The position numbers and the translations under genes were made by a program. The notes beneath the pieces are model-generated. The model was not told the DNA's origin. It did no database searches and was given only the letters and a program-made list of their open reading frames with translations. DNA of 64,000 nt from positions 124,001-188,000 of the forward strand of contig NZ_CP029773.1 in assembly GCF_003205835.1 (NCBI RefSeq). The letters are read 5' to 3'. Of the stretch, positions 18,774 through 27,209 are shown one piece after another. Each line of letters starts with the position of its first letter. Position 1 is the first letter of the stretch. The DNA comes from Stenotrophomonas maltophilia. Lineage in GTDB: Bacteria > Pseudomonadota > Gammaproteobacteria > Xanthomonadales > Xanthomonadaceae.

Positions 18774-19400
18774 ATGCGTCTGATCCACACTTCGCTGTTT
18801 GCGGCCATCGCCGCGCTGGGCCTGGCGGCCTGCGGCCAGCAGCCGGCCGCTCCGCAGACTGAAACCCCGCCGGCCGCGCCGGCCGAGGGTGCAACCACCG
18901 AACCGGCTGCAACCCCGGCACCTGCTGCCGCCCCGGCGGCCGATGCGTCGGCCACCGCCGAGCTGGCACCGACCCAGGGCAACGAGGCCAAGGGCAGCGT
19001 TACCTTCAAGGTGGTCGACGGCAAGGTCCACGTGACCGGCCAGATCAGTGGCCTGAAGCCGGGCAGCGAGCACGGCTTCCACATCCACGAAAAGGGCGAC
19101 TGCAGCGCGCCGGACGGCATGAGCGCCGGCGGCCACTTCAACCCGGGTCACCAGGATCATGGCAATGTGGCCACCGATCCGCACCACGGCGGCGACATGC
19201 CCAACATCAAGGCCGACGACAAGGGCGTGGCCACCATCGACGGCCCGGTGTCGAGCAACGTCAACATCGGCAAGGGCGATGACTTCGACATCATCGGCCG
19301 CGGCCTGATCGTCCACGCCGATGCGGACGACTACAAGACCCAGCCGACCGGCAATGCCGGCGCGCGCTTGGCGTGTGCGGTGATCCAGAAGGCGCCGTAA
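18774..19400 (+). CDS. sodC: Superoxide dismutase [Cu-Zn], lipoprotein-like (second of tandem pair)
   Basis: This 208-residue paralogue of the preceding gene has a lipoprotein signal (LAAC) and a long Pro/Ala/Thr-rich linker (about 20-65) that would hold the enzyme away from the membrane. The SOD domain keeps all metal ligands (GFHIHEKGDCS, GGHFNPGH, HHGGDMPN, LIVHADADDY) and the disulfide cysteines. Ligand spacing differs from the first copy by a His-rich DPHHGGD insertion. An intrinsic terminator follows. The tandem arrangement points to an old duplication rather than a recent one, since the copies differ widely outside the motifs. Confidence 0.92.
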   Translation: MRLIHTSLFAAIAALGLAACGQQPAAPQTETPPAAPAEGATTEPAATPAPAAAPAADASATAELAPTQGNEAKGSVTFKVVDGKVHVTGQISGLKPGSEHGFHIHEKGDCSAPDGMSAGGHFNPGHQDHGNVATDPHHGGDMPNIKADDKGVATIDGPVSSNVNIGKGDDFDIIGRGLIVHADADDYKTQPTGNAGARLACAVIQKAP

Positions 19401-19421
19401 GAGCGCTCCTGCTGGAAATGG

Positions 19422-19448
19422 AAAACGCCGGCGCAAGCCGGCGTTTTT
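19422..19448 (+). terminator. Intrinsic terminator after sodC pair
   Basis: The perfect stem ACGCCGGC/GCCGGCGT is flanked by AAAA and followed by TTTTT, 21 bases after the second sodC stop. Confidence 0.85.
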
Positions 19449-19458
19449 CCTGATCGGT

Positions 19459-19520
19459 CGTGCCGGCCGCTGGCCGGCAATCGCAGATCCGGAGGTTGCC
19501 GGCCAGCGGCCGGCACTACC
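19459..19520. repeat. Inverted pair of GCCGGCC-type REP palindromes
   Basis: One stem-loop (19461-19480, with GTCG in place of the usual GTAG) and a second in inverted orientation ending CACTAC (19496-19519) face each other between convergent genes, a typical dimeric REP arrangement. Confidence 0.8.
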
Positions 19521-19535
19521 AACAGGCCACCCGGA

Positions 19536-20423
19536 TCAGCGCGCCAGCAACTCGCGCGCGTCCTGCCCGGCCTCGCAGTGCACGAACAGCACCGGCACGC
19601 CGTGCGCTTCCAGCACCGCGGCCATCTGCCGCTGGCGCATCAGGAACTGCTCGTAGATGCCCTTCAGGCGGTCACAGTCGTTCTTGCCGTGGTTGTAGTG
19701 GGCGCACCAGCCGGCCGGATCGAACAGCGCCATGCGTGCCTCGCCGTGCGTGTAGCGCAGCAGCGGCTCGGGCGCGGCGTTGAGCCATTCGTCCTCGCCC
19801 GGGGCCATGATCGCGGTCTCGATCAGCGGCCACAGCGCGGCCAGGCCCTGGTTGTCGTACTGCATCGACATCATCGCGGCCAGGTCGTTCACGGTGAAAT
19901 AGCGCGCATGCTCGATGCGCGCACCGAAGGTGTTCTGCGCCATCAATGCGGTATCGGCATGCGCCATGCCGTTGGCCAGCAGTGTTTCTTCCAGCGCATT
20001 GGCCACTGCGTTGGTGGTGGCCACGTCGCTGCCGGTCAGCAGGAACGGCACCACGCGCAGGCCACCGCCCACCAGGCTGGCATCGGCCTGGAACGGCAGC
20101 GGCACGTCACCGTTGGCATCGGTACCGAAGGCCAGCAGGCGCGGGCCCTGGTTACGGCCCGGGGCACGCATCTGCAGTTCTTCCAGGCGGCGATGGATCG
20201 GCCAGCCCGGGCGCAGTACTTCGGCCGGGTCGAAATGGGCGGCGGCGAACACCAGGTCCAGCTCGGCCACCTGCGGCACCAGCTTGGAAAGGTCACGGCC
20301 GACGCGTTCGGCCAGTTCACCGGCCTGTTCAGCGCTGAGCACCGCCTGGCGGGGGATTTCGCCGCCGGCCAGTTCCAGGGCCAGCACGCCAAGGGCATTC
20401 ATCGCGGGGTCGGGTTTGCTCAT
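19536..20423 (-). CDS. Conserved hypothetical protein, possible phosphomutase-fold
   Basis: This 295-residue soluble protein of unknown function is probably conserved among xanthomonads. It has no signal peptide or membrane helix. Blocks of interest are AHFDPAEVLRPGWPIHRRLEEL, LLAFGTDANGDVPLPFQ, NTFGARIEHARYFTVNDLAAMMSMQYDNQGL and GEARMALFDPAGWCAHYNHGKNDC, the last with possible metal-binding His, Cys and Asp. It is divergently transcribed from the thiolase gene. The weak similarity I sense to phosphoglycerate-mutase-like proteins is not firm enough for a functional name. Confidence 0.7.
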   Translation of the reverse strand: MSKPDPAMNALGVLALELAGGEIPRQAVLSAEQAGELAERVGRDLSKLVPQVAELDLVFAAAHFDPAEVLRPGWPIHRRLEELQMRAPGRNQGPRLLAFGTDANGDVPLPFQADASLVGGGLRVVPFLLTGSDVATTNAVANALEETLLANGMAHADTALMAQNTFGARIEHARYFTVNDLAAMMSMQYDNQGLAALWPLIETAIMAPGEDEWLNAAPEPLLRYTHGEARMALFDPAGWCAHYNHGKNDCDRLKGIYEQFLMRQRQMAAVLEAHGVPVLFVHCEAGQDARELLAR

Positions 20424-20531
20424 GGTTCCACGGTTGGCCCATCACAGGGCGGCAGCTACACTTGGCTCCATTATGCCTGCTCCGTCGTGCAGGCCATGTT
20501 GCAGACACCCTCATCCATGCCAGGTATCTCC

Positions 20532-21812
20532 ATGCCCAACGCTCGTCCCGTCGCCATCCTCGGTGGCGTCCGCATTCCGTTCTGCCGCCAGAACACCGCG
20601 TATTCGGATGTCGGCAACCTCGGCATGTCGGTCCGTACGCTGGGCGCGCTGGTCGAACGTTTCGGCCTGCATGGCCAGCAGCTGGGTGAAGTGGCGATGG
20701 GTGCGGTGATCAAGCACTCCAGCGACTGGAACCTGGGCCGCGAAGCCACGCTGTCTTCCGGCCTGTCGCCGTTGACCCCGGGCATCACCCTGCAGCGCGC
20801 CTGCGGCACCTCGCTGGACAGCATCATCACTGTCGCCAACAAGATCGCGCTGGGCCAGATCGAATCGGGCATCGGTGGCGGTTCGGATACCACCTCCGAC
20901 GTGCCGATCGTCTACGGCAAGAAGCTGCGCGCGCGCCTGCTGGCCGCCAACCGTGCCAAGAGCACTGGCGACAAGATCCGCGCGCTGACCGCTGGCTTCA
21001 AGTTCTCCGAGCTCAAGCCCGAGTTCCCGGGCGTGGCCGAGCCGCGCACCGGCAAGAGCATGGGCGACCACTGCGAGGACATGGCCAAGGAATGGAACAT
21101 CTCGCGTGACTCGCAGGACGAGTGGGCGGTGTCGTCGCACAAGAAGCTGGCCGCGGCCTATGAGCGCGGCTTCTTCAACGACCTGATCGCACCGTTCCGT
21201 GGCGTCGAGCGTGACAACATCCTGCGCCCGGATACCTCGCTGGAAAAGCTGGCGACGCTGAAGCCGGCGTTCGACAAGGTCTCCGGCCGCGGCACGCTCA
21301 CCGCCGCCAACTCCACCCCGCTGACCGACGGTGCCGCCGCGGTGCTGCTGGCCAGCGAAGAGTGGGCGCGTGCACACGGCCATGAGCCGCAGGCCTACCT
21401 GCGCGATGCGCATGTCTCTGCGGTGGACTTCGTGCATGGCGAAGGCCTGCTGATGGCGCCGACCGTGGCGGTGCCGGAGATGCTCAAGCGCAACGGCCTG
21501 ACCCTGCAGGACTTCGACATCTACGAGATCCACGAAGCCTTCGCCGCACAGGTGCTGTGCACCCTGCGTGCGTGGGAGAGCGAGGACTACTGCCGCAACC
21601 GCCTGGGCCTGGATGCACCGCTGGGCCGCATCGACCCGGACAAGATCAACCTGCTGGGCTCGTCGCTGGCCACTGGCCACCCGTTTGCCGCCACCGGCGC
21701 GCGCGTGATCGCTACCGCCGCCAAGCAGCTGGCCGAACGCGGCGGTGGCCGCGCGCTGGTGTCGATCTGCACCGCCGGCGGCATGGGCGTGGTGGCGATC
21801 GTCGAGCGCTGA
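20532..21812 (+). CDS. Acetyl-CoA C-acyltransferase (thiolase, FadI-like)
   Basis: This 426-residue thiolase carries out the last step of fatty-acid beta-oxidation (or the reverse condensation). The acylated Cys91 lies in RACGTSLDS. The second active-site regions EIHEAFAAQ and GHPFAATGARV (catalytic His) and the deprotonating Cys in CTAGGMGVV are all present. The length and the insertion between 120 and 200 resemble FadI, the anaerobic or trifunctional-complex thiolase, more than FadA. No partner hydratase/dehydrogenase is adjacent. The start at 20532 is the ATG opening the conserved N terminus MPNARPVAILGGVRIPF. A terminator follows. Confidence 0.9.
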   Translation: MPNARPVAILGGVRIPFCRQNTAYSDVGNLGMSVRTLGALVERFGLHGQQLGEVAMGAVIKHSSDWNLGREATLSSGLSPLTPGITLQRACGTSLDSIITVANKIALGQIESGIGGGSDTTSDVPIVYGKKLRARLLAANRAKSTGDKIRALTAGFKFSELKPEFPGVAEPRTGKSMGDHCEDMAKEWNISRDSQDEWAVSSHKKLAAAYERGFFNDLIAPFRGVERDNILRPDTSLEKLATLKPAFDKVSGRGTLTAANSTPLTDGAAAVLLASEEWARAHGHEPQAYLRDAHVSAVDFVHGEGLLMAPTVAVPEMLKRNGLTLQDFDIYEIHEAFAAQVLCTLRAWESEDYCRNRLGLDAPLGRIDPDKINLLGSSLATGHPFAATGARVIATAAKQLAERGGGRALVSICTAGGMGVVAIVER

Positions 21813-21820
21813 GCATCACG

Positions 21821-21845
21821 GTAGTGCCGGCCGCTGGCCGGCAAC
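21821..21845. repeat. GTAG palindrome, GCCGGCC type
   Basis: A single GTAG-headed stem-loop after the thiolase gene, just before its terminator. Confidence 0.8.
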
Positions 21846-21853
21846 GCTGGTAC

Positions 21854-21885
21854 GAAAACGCCGCCCGATGGGCGGCGTTTTTTCT
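21854..21885 (+). terminator. Intrinsic terminator after thiolase gene
   Basis: The perfect stem AACGCCGCCC/GGGCGGCGTT with tetraloop GATG is followed by six T residues. Confidence 0.85.
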
Positions 21886-21891
21886 TGCTCC

Positions 21892-21917
21892 GGTGGGTGT
21901 CGACCGTGGGTCGGCAC
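21892..21917. repeat. GTCGACC-type REP-like palindrome
   Basis: Imperfect arms GTGTCGACC/GGGTCGGCAC lie next to the convergent hemY stop; this is the subfamily seen at 10825-10854. Confidence 0.6.
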
Positions 21918-21920
21918 GCT

Positions 21921-23216
21921 TCACGGCAACCGCGGATTGCCGAATTCGTCGCGCTCTTCGTTGGCGTCATACACCGGCGGCTGCACCGTAACCGGCTGCT
22001 CCTCCACCGTGGCACGCAGCGGCGCTTCGGTGCCGCGCACCAGCTCCACGCTGTCCTCGCCGCGCTGCAGGCGCAGCGCATTGGCCAGGCACTGCGCGGC
22101 AAGCGCATGATCGCCACGCTGCGCAAACAGTTCACCCAGCGCTTCCCATGCCGGTGCACCCGCGCCCGCGGCAATGGCTTCGTGCAGGAACGCATCGGCG
22201 GCGTCCCACTGCTGCTGGCCCAGTGCCACGCGGCCCTGTGCCAGGCGCAGCGCGGCCGAGCTGTCGTGCACGTTGCGCCAGCGCGCCAGGTTGGCTTGGC
22301 GCGTCGCCAGGCGCTCGGCGGGCAGACGGCCATACAAGGCCACCAGCTCATCGTCCCAGCGCTGGTCCAGAGCGTGTTCCAGTGCCAGCAGCGCCGGCTC
22401 ATCCCAGTTCAGGGCCACCGCACGGCTGGCATACGCACCCACCACATCCGGGGTCGGTCGCAGTGCCTTCGGCGTGGCTTCCCATTGCGCGGCCAGCGCA
22501 TTGACGTCGGCTGCTTCCAGCAGCGCCTGTGCGGCCAGGCGTGCTTCCAGTTCGCTGTTGGCGTCGGCCGGCAGCACCTTGCTCTGGCGCAGTGCACCCA
22601 GCTGGCCATAGGCCTCGTGGGCGCGGCCGGCCTGTGCCAGCGCTTCGGTACGCAGCCACAGACCACGCGGCGGCAGCGGCTGGATCGCGGCTACGTCCAG
22701 CGCGTTGATCGCATCCACCGGCAGATCGCGCGCCAGCAGCTGTTCTGCACGCAGCAGCGCCTGCAGGGTGGCATCGCTCTCACCCAGGCGCTGCAGCAGC
22801 GCCTCGCCAGCGGGGCCATCGGCACGTGCCTGTGCACTGCGCACGGCATTGGCCAGCGCCACCGCACTCACTTCCGGATCCTTGGCGGCGCCGTCCAGCA
22901 GCTTCTCCGCACGCTGCCACTGGCCATGCTCATAGGCCTGCAGGCCGTCGATCAGGCGCACCCGGCCCTGCTTGCGGCGGTAGCGGCCCCAGGCACGGAA
23001 CGGTGCGGCGATCAGGCTCCACAGCAGCCACAGCACCAGCACCGCGATCACCGACAGCAGCGCCACCTTCGGCAGGTTGCTGTGGTAGTCGTAGCCGCCG
23101 TAGCGCAGGGTCACTTCGCCGAAGCGGTTGAGGTCATCGGCGCCGAGCCATTGCGCGGCCACCACGCCGATGGCCACGGCCAGCAACAGCACGACCAGGG
23201 ATTGCAGGGGTTTCAT
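21921..23216 (-). CDS. hemY: Heme biosynthesis-associated TPR protein HemY
   Basis: This 431-residue inner-membrane protein of the proteobacterial HemY_N family is unrelated to protoporphyrinogen oxidase HemY. The N terminus has two hydrophobic helices (about 5-22 and 50-72). A TPR-rich cytoplasmic or periplasmic domain follows, with repeated A-x-x-LL helices to about residue 400. The C-terminal tail is Pro/Glu-rich. The exact role is unknown, but it is co-located with hemCD/hemX in many gamma-proteobacteria. Here it follows hemX with six bases between them, as the last gene of hemD-hemX-hemY. Confidence 0.9.
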   Translation of the reverse strand: MKPLQSLVVLLLAVAIGVVAAQWLGADDLNRFGEVTLRYGGYDYHSNLPKVALLSVIAVLVLWLLWSLIAAPFRAWGRYRRKQGRVRLIDGLQAYEHGQWQRAEKLLDGAAKDPEVSAVALANAVRSAQARADGPAGEALLQRLGESDATLQALLRAEQLLARDLPVDAINALDVAAIQPLPPRGLWLRTEALAQAGRAHEAYGQLGALRQSKVLPADANSELEARLAAQALLEAADVNALAAQWEATPKALRPTPDVVGAYASRAVALNWDEPALLALEHALDQRWDDELVALYGRLPAERLATRQANLARWRNVHDSSAALRLAQGRVALGQQQWDAADAFLHEAIAAGAGAPAWEALGELFAQRGDHALAAQCLANALRLQRGEDSVELVRGTEAPLRATVEEQPVTVQPPVYDANEERDEFGNPRLP

Positions 23217-23222
23217 GCGGGA

Positions 23223-24200
23223 TTACCTCCGGTCGGTCTGGGTGCGCAGTTGCTGCAGGGTGCTGCCAAGAATGCTGTTGCTGGCCTGCAGCGGAAGCTC
23301 GCGCAAGGCCTTCAGTTCAGCACGTTGCGCGCGCAGGGCCGGTGAATCCGGCCAGCGCCGCTGCGCCCAGTGCTCCACGCGTTCCAGCGCGGTATCGCGG
23401 CCGGTGCGGTCGCCGCGTTCGATCGCGGCGCGCGCCAGGGTCAGTTCCAGCTGCAGCGCGTCGTCGGCGTTGCGGCGTTCGGCGGCGGTCAGCGGGCCAT
23501 TCTGGCGGCTCGGGGTGATGTCCACGAACGGTGCCAGCGTGGACTGCCACCACGGTCTGGCGGTGTTGGTCGCAGCGCTGCCGCTCACCTGCGAGGGCAG
23601 GCCCTGCAAGGCCTTGGCCAGCGCATCCAACCGCTGCAGCGATTGCACGCGCGGGCCGGTCCCCAGCGCATCCAGTGCATCGCGTTCCTGTACCAGTGCC
23701 TGGCGCAGGTTCAGGCCGTCGCTGTCAGGCAGATCGGCCAGTGCGGTGGCGGCCTGTGCATACAGGCGGCGCGCGCCTTCCACGTCATCGGCGTAGTTCA
23801 AGCGCTGCGCCGCCTGGGTCAACAGCAGTTCGGCCTCATCGCGCTGTACCGCCTGGCGGCCCTGGTTGGCGCTGTCGGCCAGCTTGGCCAGGTTCTCTTC
23901 CAGCAATGCACTGCGCTGGGAAAGGCCCAGCATCTCGTCGCGCAGCACGCGGTTGGTGGCGGCTGCGTCCTGCAGGCGCTGGCTGCTGGCGCGCTGGTCG
24001 CGGCGCAGCGCGTCCAGCGTGGCCTCCAGGCCCTGCAGCTGCACGGCGGTGGTCTGTGCCTGCGCCGCCTGTTCGCTCTGTTGCTGCTGCCAGACGTACC
24101 AGCCGGCATAGCCGCCCACGCCAAGCACGACCACACCGGCCAGCGGCAGCAGCCAGCGCACGGGTCGACGGGGCGGGGAAACGGGCGGAGTGTCGTTCAT
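23223..24200 (-). CDS. hemX: HemX-like protein (uroporphyrinogen-III C-methyltransferase family annotation)
   Basis: This 325-residue protein has a short cytoplasmic Pro/Arg-rich start, a single membrane helix (about 17-34, LLPLAGVVVLGVGGYAGWYV) and a long periplasmic coiled-coil region (about 40-130). A HemX domain follows. Although often annotated as a uroporphyrinogen methyltransferase, it lacks the SAM-binding motifs, so that activity is not supported. It lies between hemD and hemY in the usual hemDXY order. Its role in tetrapyrrole synthesis is inferred from this context. Confidence 0.88.
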   Translation of the reverse strand: MNDTPPVSPPRRPVRWLLPLAGVVVLGVGGYAGWYVWQQQQSEQAAQAQTTAVQLQGLEATLDALRRDQRASSQRLQDAAATNRVLRDEMLGLSQRSALLEENLAKLADSANQGRQAVQRDEAELLLTQAAQRLNYADDVEGARRLYAQAATALADLPDSDGLNLRQALVQERDALDALGTGPRVQSLQRLDALAKALQGLPSQVSGSAATNTARPWWQSTLAPFVDITPSRQNGPLTAAERRNADDALQLELTLARAAIERGDRTGRDTALERVEHWAQRRWPDSPALRAQRAELKALRELPLQASNSILGSTLQQLRTQTDRR

Positions 24201-24304
24201 CGGGCTTCCTTGTCGGCAACGTCGCCGGTCGAGGGCCGGCAGGCCGCGTTGTGCACAGCATCACTGTTGCCGACGGCAGCGGCAAGCGTGACCCACGTCC
24301 CTGT

Positions 24305-25105
24305 TCAGGTCGCTGCCGGGACGGTGAGCGTGGCGTGTGCAGCCGCCACCAGCTGCGCGGTGGTGGGGCCGGCCGCACGCACAACGTGCTGCAGGCCCAG
24401 TGCCCGGGCCTGTTCGCCGAGGCGATCACTGGCCACCACCGCAGTCGCGCGCGCCTGCAATCGCTGCCGCAATGCGGGCGGAAGCTGCTGCCAGAAATGC
24501 TGCAGCGCTTCGCCACTGCTCACCGCCAGCACCCACGGCTGCGCGGAATGCGCCAATCGAGCCAGCGTGCGGGGAGGCAGGCGCAGCAGGCGGCGCTGGT
24601 AGACGTCGGCGCGTTCGATCGTGGCGCCCGCCGCCTGCAGCTGCGCGGCAATCAGTCCGCGGCCACCGGGGGCGGTGACCAGGCCGATCCGCAGGCCCTG
24701 CACGTGCGCCAGTACCGGCAGCGCCAGCAGGCCTTCGCTGTCCATCCGCTGCGGTGCGTGCACATCGGTGATGCCGTGCGCCTGCAATGCGCGCGCGGTG
24801 CCTTCGCCCACGGTCAGCCACGGGCTGCGCTGCGCCTCGGCCAGCGGCAGCAGGGAAGCGGCCGCGGCAACGGCGGCCGGGCTGGTGAACACCACCCGAT
24901 CGCAGTTCAGCGCGCGTTGCAGCTGGCGCACCACTGGCGTGCCGTGCAGGCGCTGCAACCGCCACGGTGAAAGCGCCAGTACATGCCCGCCCAGCCCAGC
25001 AACGGCGCGGCGCAGCGCCACATGCTGGCCCTGCGGGCGCAGTGAAACGAGGGTCCAGCCCGCGTCGGAACCGGCGGCGCCAGTGGGTATCGTATGGTCG
25101 GCCAT
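24305..25105 (-). CDS. hemD: Uroporphyrinogen-III synthase
   Basis: The enzyme closes hydroxymethylbilane with inversion of ring D to give uroporphyrinogen III. The 266-residue protein has the weakly conserved two-lobe HemD layout: SLRPQGQH near the N terminus, VVFTSPAAVAAA (about 80-95), GEGTARALQAHG, GLVTAPGGRG and YQRRLL in the hinge, then WVLAVSSGEALQHF and ATAVVASDRLGEQARALG. The start at 25105 is chosen to give the usual length; further in-frame starts lie upstream. hemX follows after about 100 bases. The gene diverges from the thioesterase gene with a 44-base gap. Confidence 0.88.
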   Translation of the reverse strand: MADHTIPTGAAGSDAGWTLVSLRPQGQHVALRRAVAGLGGHVLALSPWRLQRLHGTPVVRQLQRALNCDRVVFTSPAAVAAAASLLPLAEAQRSPWLTVGEGTARALQAHGITDVHAPQRMDSEGLLALPVLAHVQGLRIGLVTAPGGRGLIAAQLQAAGATIERADVYQRRLLRLPPRTLARLAHSAQPWVLAVSSGEALQHFWQQLPPALRQRLQARATAVVASDRLGEQARALGLQHVVRAAGPTTAQLVAAAHATLTVPAAT

Positions 25106-25149
25106 TGCCTGCATTATGCGGGCCCTTCGTTGTCGTGGTCGCTGCTCCA

Positions 25150-25617
25150 ATGCCCGTTGATGCCCTGACTTCCTCGTTGGCCGCCCTGCAGGACGTGCTG
25201 GACTGCATGCCGGCGGTCCGCGCCATGCAGATCCAGCTCGACGGCTATGCAGATGGCGTGCTGCGCATCACCGCGCCGCTGGCCGCCAACGTCAACGACA
25301 AGGGCAACGCCTTCGGCGGCAGCCTGGCCTCGGTGCTGACCCTGTCCGGCTGGGCGCTGGTCAGCCTGCGCCTGCGTCTGGCCGGCCACGACGCCGAGGT
25401 CTACGTGGCCGACAGCAACCTGCGCTATCTGGCACCGGTCTACGAAGACCTGCACGCCCATGCCGAGGCGGCCGAAGCCACCGGCTGGGATGCCTTCCTG
25501 AATACCTTCCGCCAGCGCCGCAAGGCCCGCATCAGCATCATCGCCACCCAGCCCGGTGCCGATGGCAAGCCCGCCGCCGAGTTCAGCGGTCGCTTCGTTG
25601 CCTTCGCCAAAGGGTAG
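25150..25617 (+). CDS. YiiD_C-domain hotdog thioesterase
   Basis: This 155-residue protein matches the C-terminal thioesterase domain of E. coli YiiD/FabY. The hotdog helix is in NDKGNAFGGSLASVLTLSGWALV, and strand motifs are VYVADSNLRYLAPVYEDLHAHAE. It probably hydrolyses acyl-ACP or acyl-CoA; YiiD is reported to act in initiation of fatty acid synthesis. The start at 25150 is 44 bases from the divergent hemD start. A secreted hypothetical gene follows 32 bases downstream. Confidence 0.85.
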   Translation: MPVDALTSSLAALQDVLDCMPAVRAMQIQLDGYADGVLRITAPLAANVNDKGNAFGGSLASVLTLSGWALVSLRLRLAGHDAEVYVADSNLRYLAPVYEDLHAHAEAAEATGWDAFLNTFRQRRKARISIIATQPGADGKPAAEFSGRFVAFAKG

Positions 25618-25649
25618 GATGGCAGGCTGACGTTCTGGGGAAACCACCG

Positions 25650-26075
25650 ATGCGCCGCCTGATCCAGTTCCTGATCTGTTCCCTGCTGCTGGCCAGCGCC
25701 GTGGCCTCGGCCGACGACCTCAGCCGCAAGCAGCGCAAGCTGCTGGAAGAGACCCAGATCGCCTACGGGGCGACCATCCGCTGGGGCAGCATGGACGATG
25801 CCATCGGCTACCTCGACCCGAAGCTGCGCAAGGAAAAGCCGCCCACCGAGTTCGAGCTCAACCGCTACGCGCAGCTGCGCGTGTCGTCCTACCGCGAGCG
25901 CAGCAGCGCCTCGCTGGACGGGGGCCAGGTCGAGCGCCGGGTCGAAATCGGGGTGATCAACCAGAACACCCAGGCCGAACGCACCGTGGTGGTGGTCGAG
26001 CGCTGGCGCTGGGACCCGGAGGCCAAGCGCTGGTGGCAGACCGCTGGCCTGCCGGACCTGTGGAAGGGGCAGTGA
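25650..26075 (+). CDS. Secreted conserved hypothetical protein
   Basis: The 141-residue protein begins with a Sec signal peptide (cleavage likely after ASAVASA, about 22). The mature domain is mixed alpha/beta and charged, with a Trp-rich C terminus (VERWRWDPEAKRWWQTAGLPDLW). The conserved-looking first half includes DDAIGYLDPKLRKEKPPTEFEL. I know of no function. It lies between a thioesterase and a rhodanese gene in the same orientation, so it may be in their operon. Confidence 0.75.
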   Translation: MRRLIQFLICSLLLASAVASADDLSRKQRKLLEETQIAYGATIRWGSMDDAIGYLDPKLRKEKPPTEFELNRYAQLRVSSYRERSSASLDGGQVERRVEIGVINQNTQAERTVVVVERWRWDPEAKRWWQTAGLPDLWKGQ

Positions 26076-26132
26076 CGGGCCGCGTCCGGCTTGTGCGACA
26101 ATCGGCGCCCGCTTAATCGACCCGTGACCTGA

Positions 26133-26570
26133 GTGAATTACGAAGAGTTGCTGGCCTTTGCAGGCCGAAACCCGATGCTGTCCGCGGCCCTGGTCGGCCT
26201 GACCGTGGCCATCATCGTCACCGAGATCCGCCGCCTGTTCCGGGGCTTCAAGGGCATCAAGCCCGCCGAACTGACCCAGCTGATGAACGCGGGCGGCACG
26301 GTGGTGGTCGACCTGTCGGCCAGCGGTGACTTCGAGAAGGGCCACATCGCCGGCAGCCGCAACGCCCAGGCCAGTGCCTTCGGCCCGGACAACAAGCTGG
26401 TGGCCAATGCCAAGCAGTCGCCGGTGGTGCTGGTGTGCCGCAGCGGCAACGCCTCGGAAACCGCCGCCAAGGCGCTGAAGAAGGCCGGCTTCGAGAAGGT
26501 CTACGTGCTCGACGGCGGCATTCCCGCCTGGCAGCAGGCCGAGCTGCCGCTGGTCAAGGGCCGCAACTGA
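26133..26570 (+). CDS. Membrane-anchored rhodanese-like protein
   Basis: The 145-residue protein has an N-terminal membrane helix (PMLSAALVGLTVAIIVTEI, about 14-32) and a single rhodanese domain. The active-site loop VCRSGNAS carries the sulfur-accepting Cys (about 103). The family N-terminal sequence supports the GTG start at 26133. It resembles YibN, usually encoded next to grxC-secB-gpsA in proteobacteria. Here secB and gpsA follow directly, preserving that gene neighbourhood. The sulfur acceptor is not known. Confidence 0.9.
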   Translation: MNYEELLAFAGRNPMLSAALVGLTVAIIVTEIRRLFRGFKGIKPAELTQLMNAGGTVVVDLSASGDFEKGHIAGSRNAQASAFGPDNKLVANAKQSPVVLVCRSGNASETAAKALKKAGFEKVYVLDGGIPAWQQAELPLVKGRN

Positions 26571-26670
26571 TTGCCGCAGGTGGCGGATCCGGCCTTGTAT
26601 GGGCCTGATCCCGCCCCCATCGCAGTAGTTCGACCATCGTTTTCATTGCATTCACCTGGAGTTACTGGAA

Positions 26671-27189
26671 ATGTCCGAAGAGATCACCAACGGCGCCGCT
26701 GCGCCGGTCGATGCCGCCACCGGCCCTGCTTTCACCGTCGAGAAGATCTACGTCAAGGACGTCTCCTTCGAGTCGCCGAACGCTCCGACCATCTTCAATG
26801 ACCAGGTGCAGCCGGAACTGCAGCTCAACCTGAACCAGCAGGTGCAGCGCCTGGGCGAGAACGCCTTCGAAGTCGTGCTGGCCGTGACCCTGACCTGCCA
26901 GGCCGGTGAGCGCACCGCCTACGTGGCCGAAGTGAAGCAGGCCGGCGTGTTCGGCCTGGTCGGCCTGGACCCGCAGTCGATCGACGTGCTGCTCGGCACC
27001 CAGTGCCCGAACATCCTGTTCCCGTACGTGCGCCAGCTGATCAGCGACCTGATCCAGGCCGGCGGCTTCCCGCCGTTCTTCCTGCAGCCGATCAACTTCG
27101 AAGGCCTGTACGCAGAAACCCTGCGCCAGCGCCAGGAGCAGGGCGACGCACCGTCGCTGGCTGACTCCGAGCCGGCTGGCAACGCCTGA
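26671..27189 (+). CDS. secB: Protein-export chaperone SecB
   Basis: This tetrameric cytosolic chaperone keeps precursor proteins unfolded and delivers them to SecA. The 172-residue protein shows the SecB fold motifs: [37 protein letters not shown] and [25 protein letters not shown]. Its C terminus is longer and Glu/Pro/Ala-rich compared with the usual ~155 residues and lacks an obvious zinc-binding SecA contact. gpsA starts 20 bases downstream, giving the common secB-gpsA order. Confidence 0.96.
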   Translation: MSEEITNGAAAPVDAATGPAFTVEKIYVKDVSFESPNAPTIFNDQVQPELQLNLNQQVQRLGENAFEVVLAVTLTCQAGERTAYVAEVKQAGVFGLVGLDPQSIDVLLGTQCPNILFPYVRQLISDLIQAGGFPPFFLQPINFEGLYAETLRQRQEQGDAPSLADSEPAGNA

Positions 27190-27209
27190 TTCCTGCCGCG
27201 ACGTCACGG

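Noticed and set aside
23223-24200. HemX as an active uroporphyrinogen-III methyltransferase
   Set aside because: No SAM-binding or CysG-type motifs are present, so the enzymatic label is a carried-over annotation.
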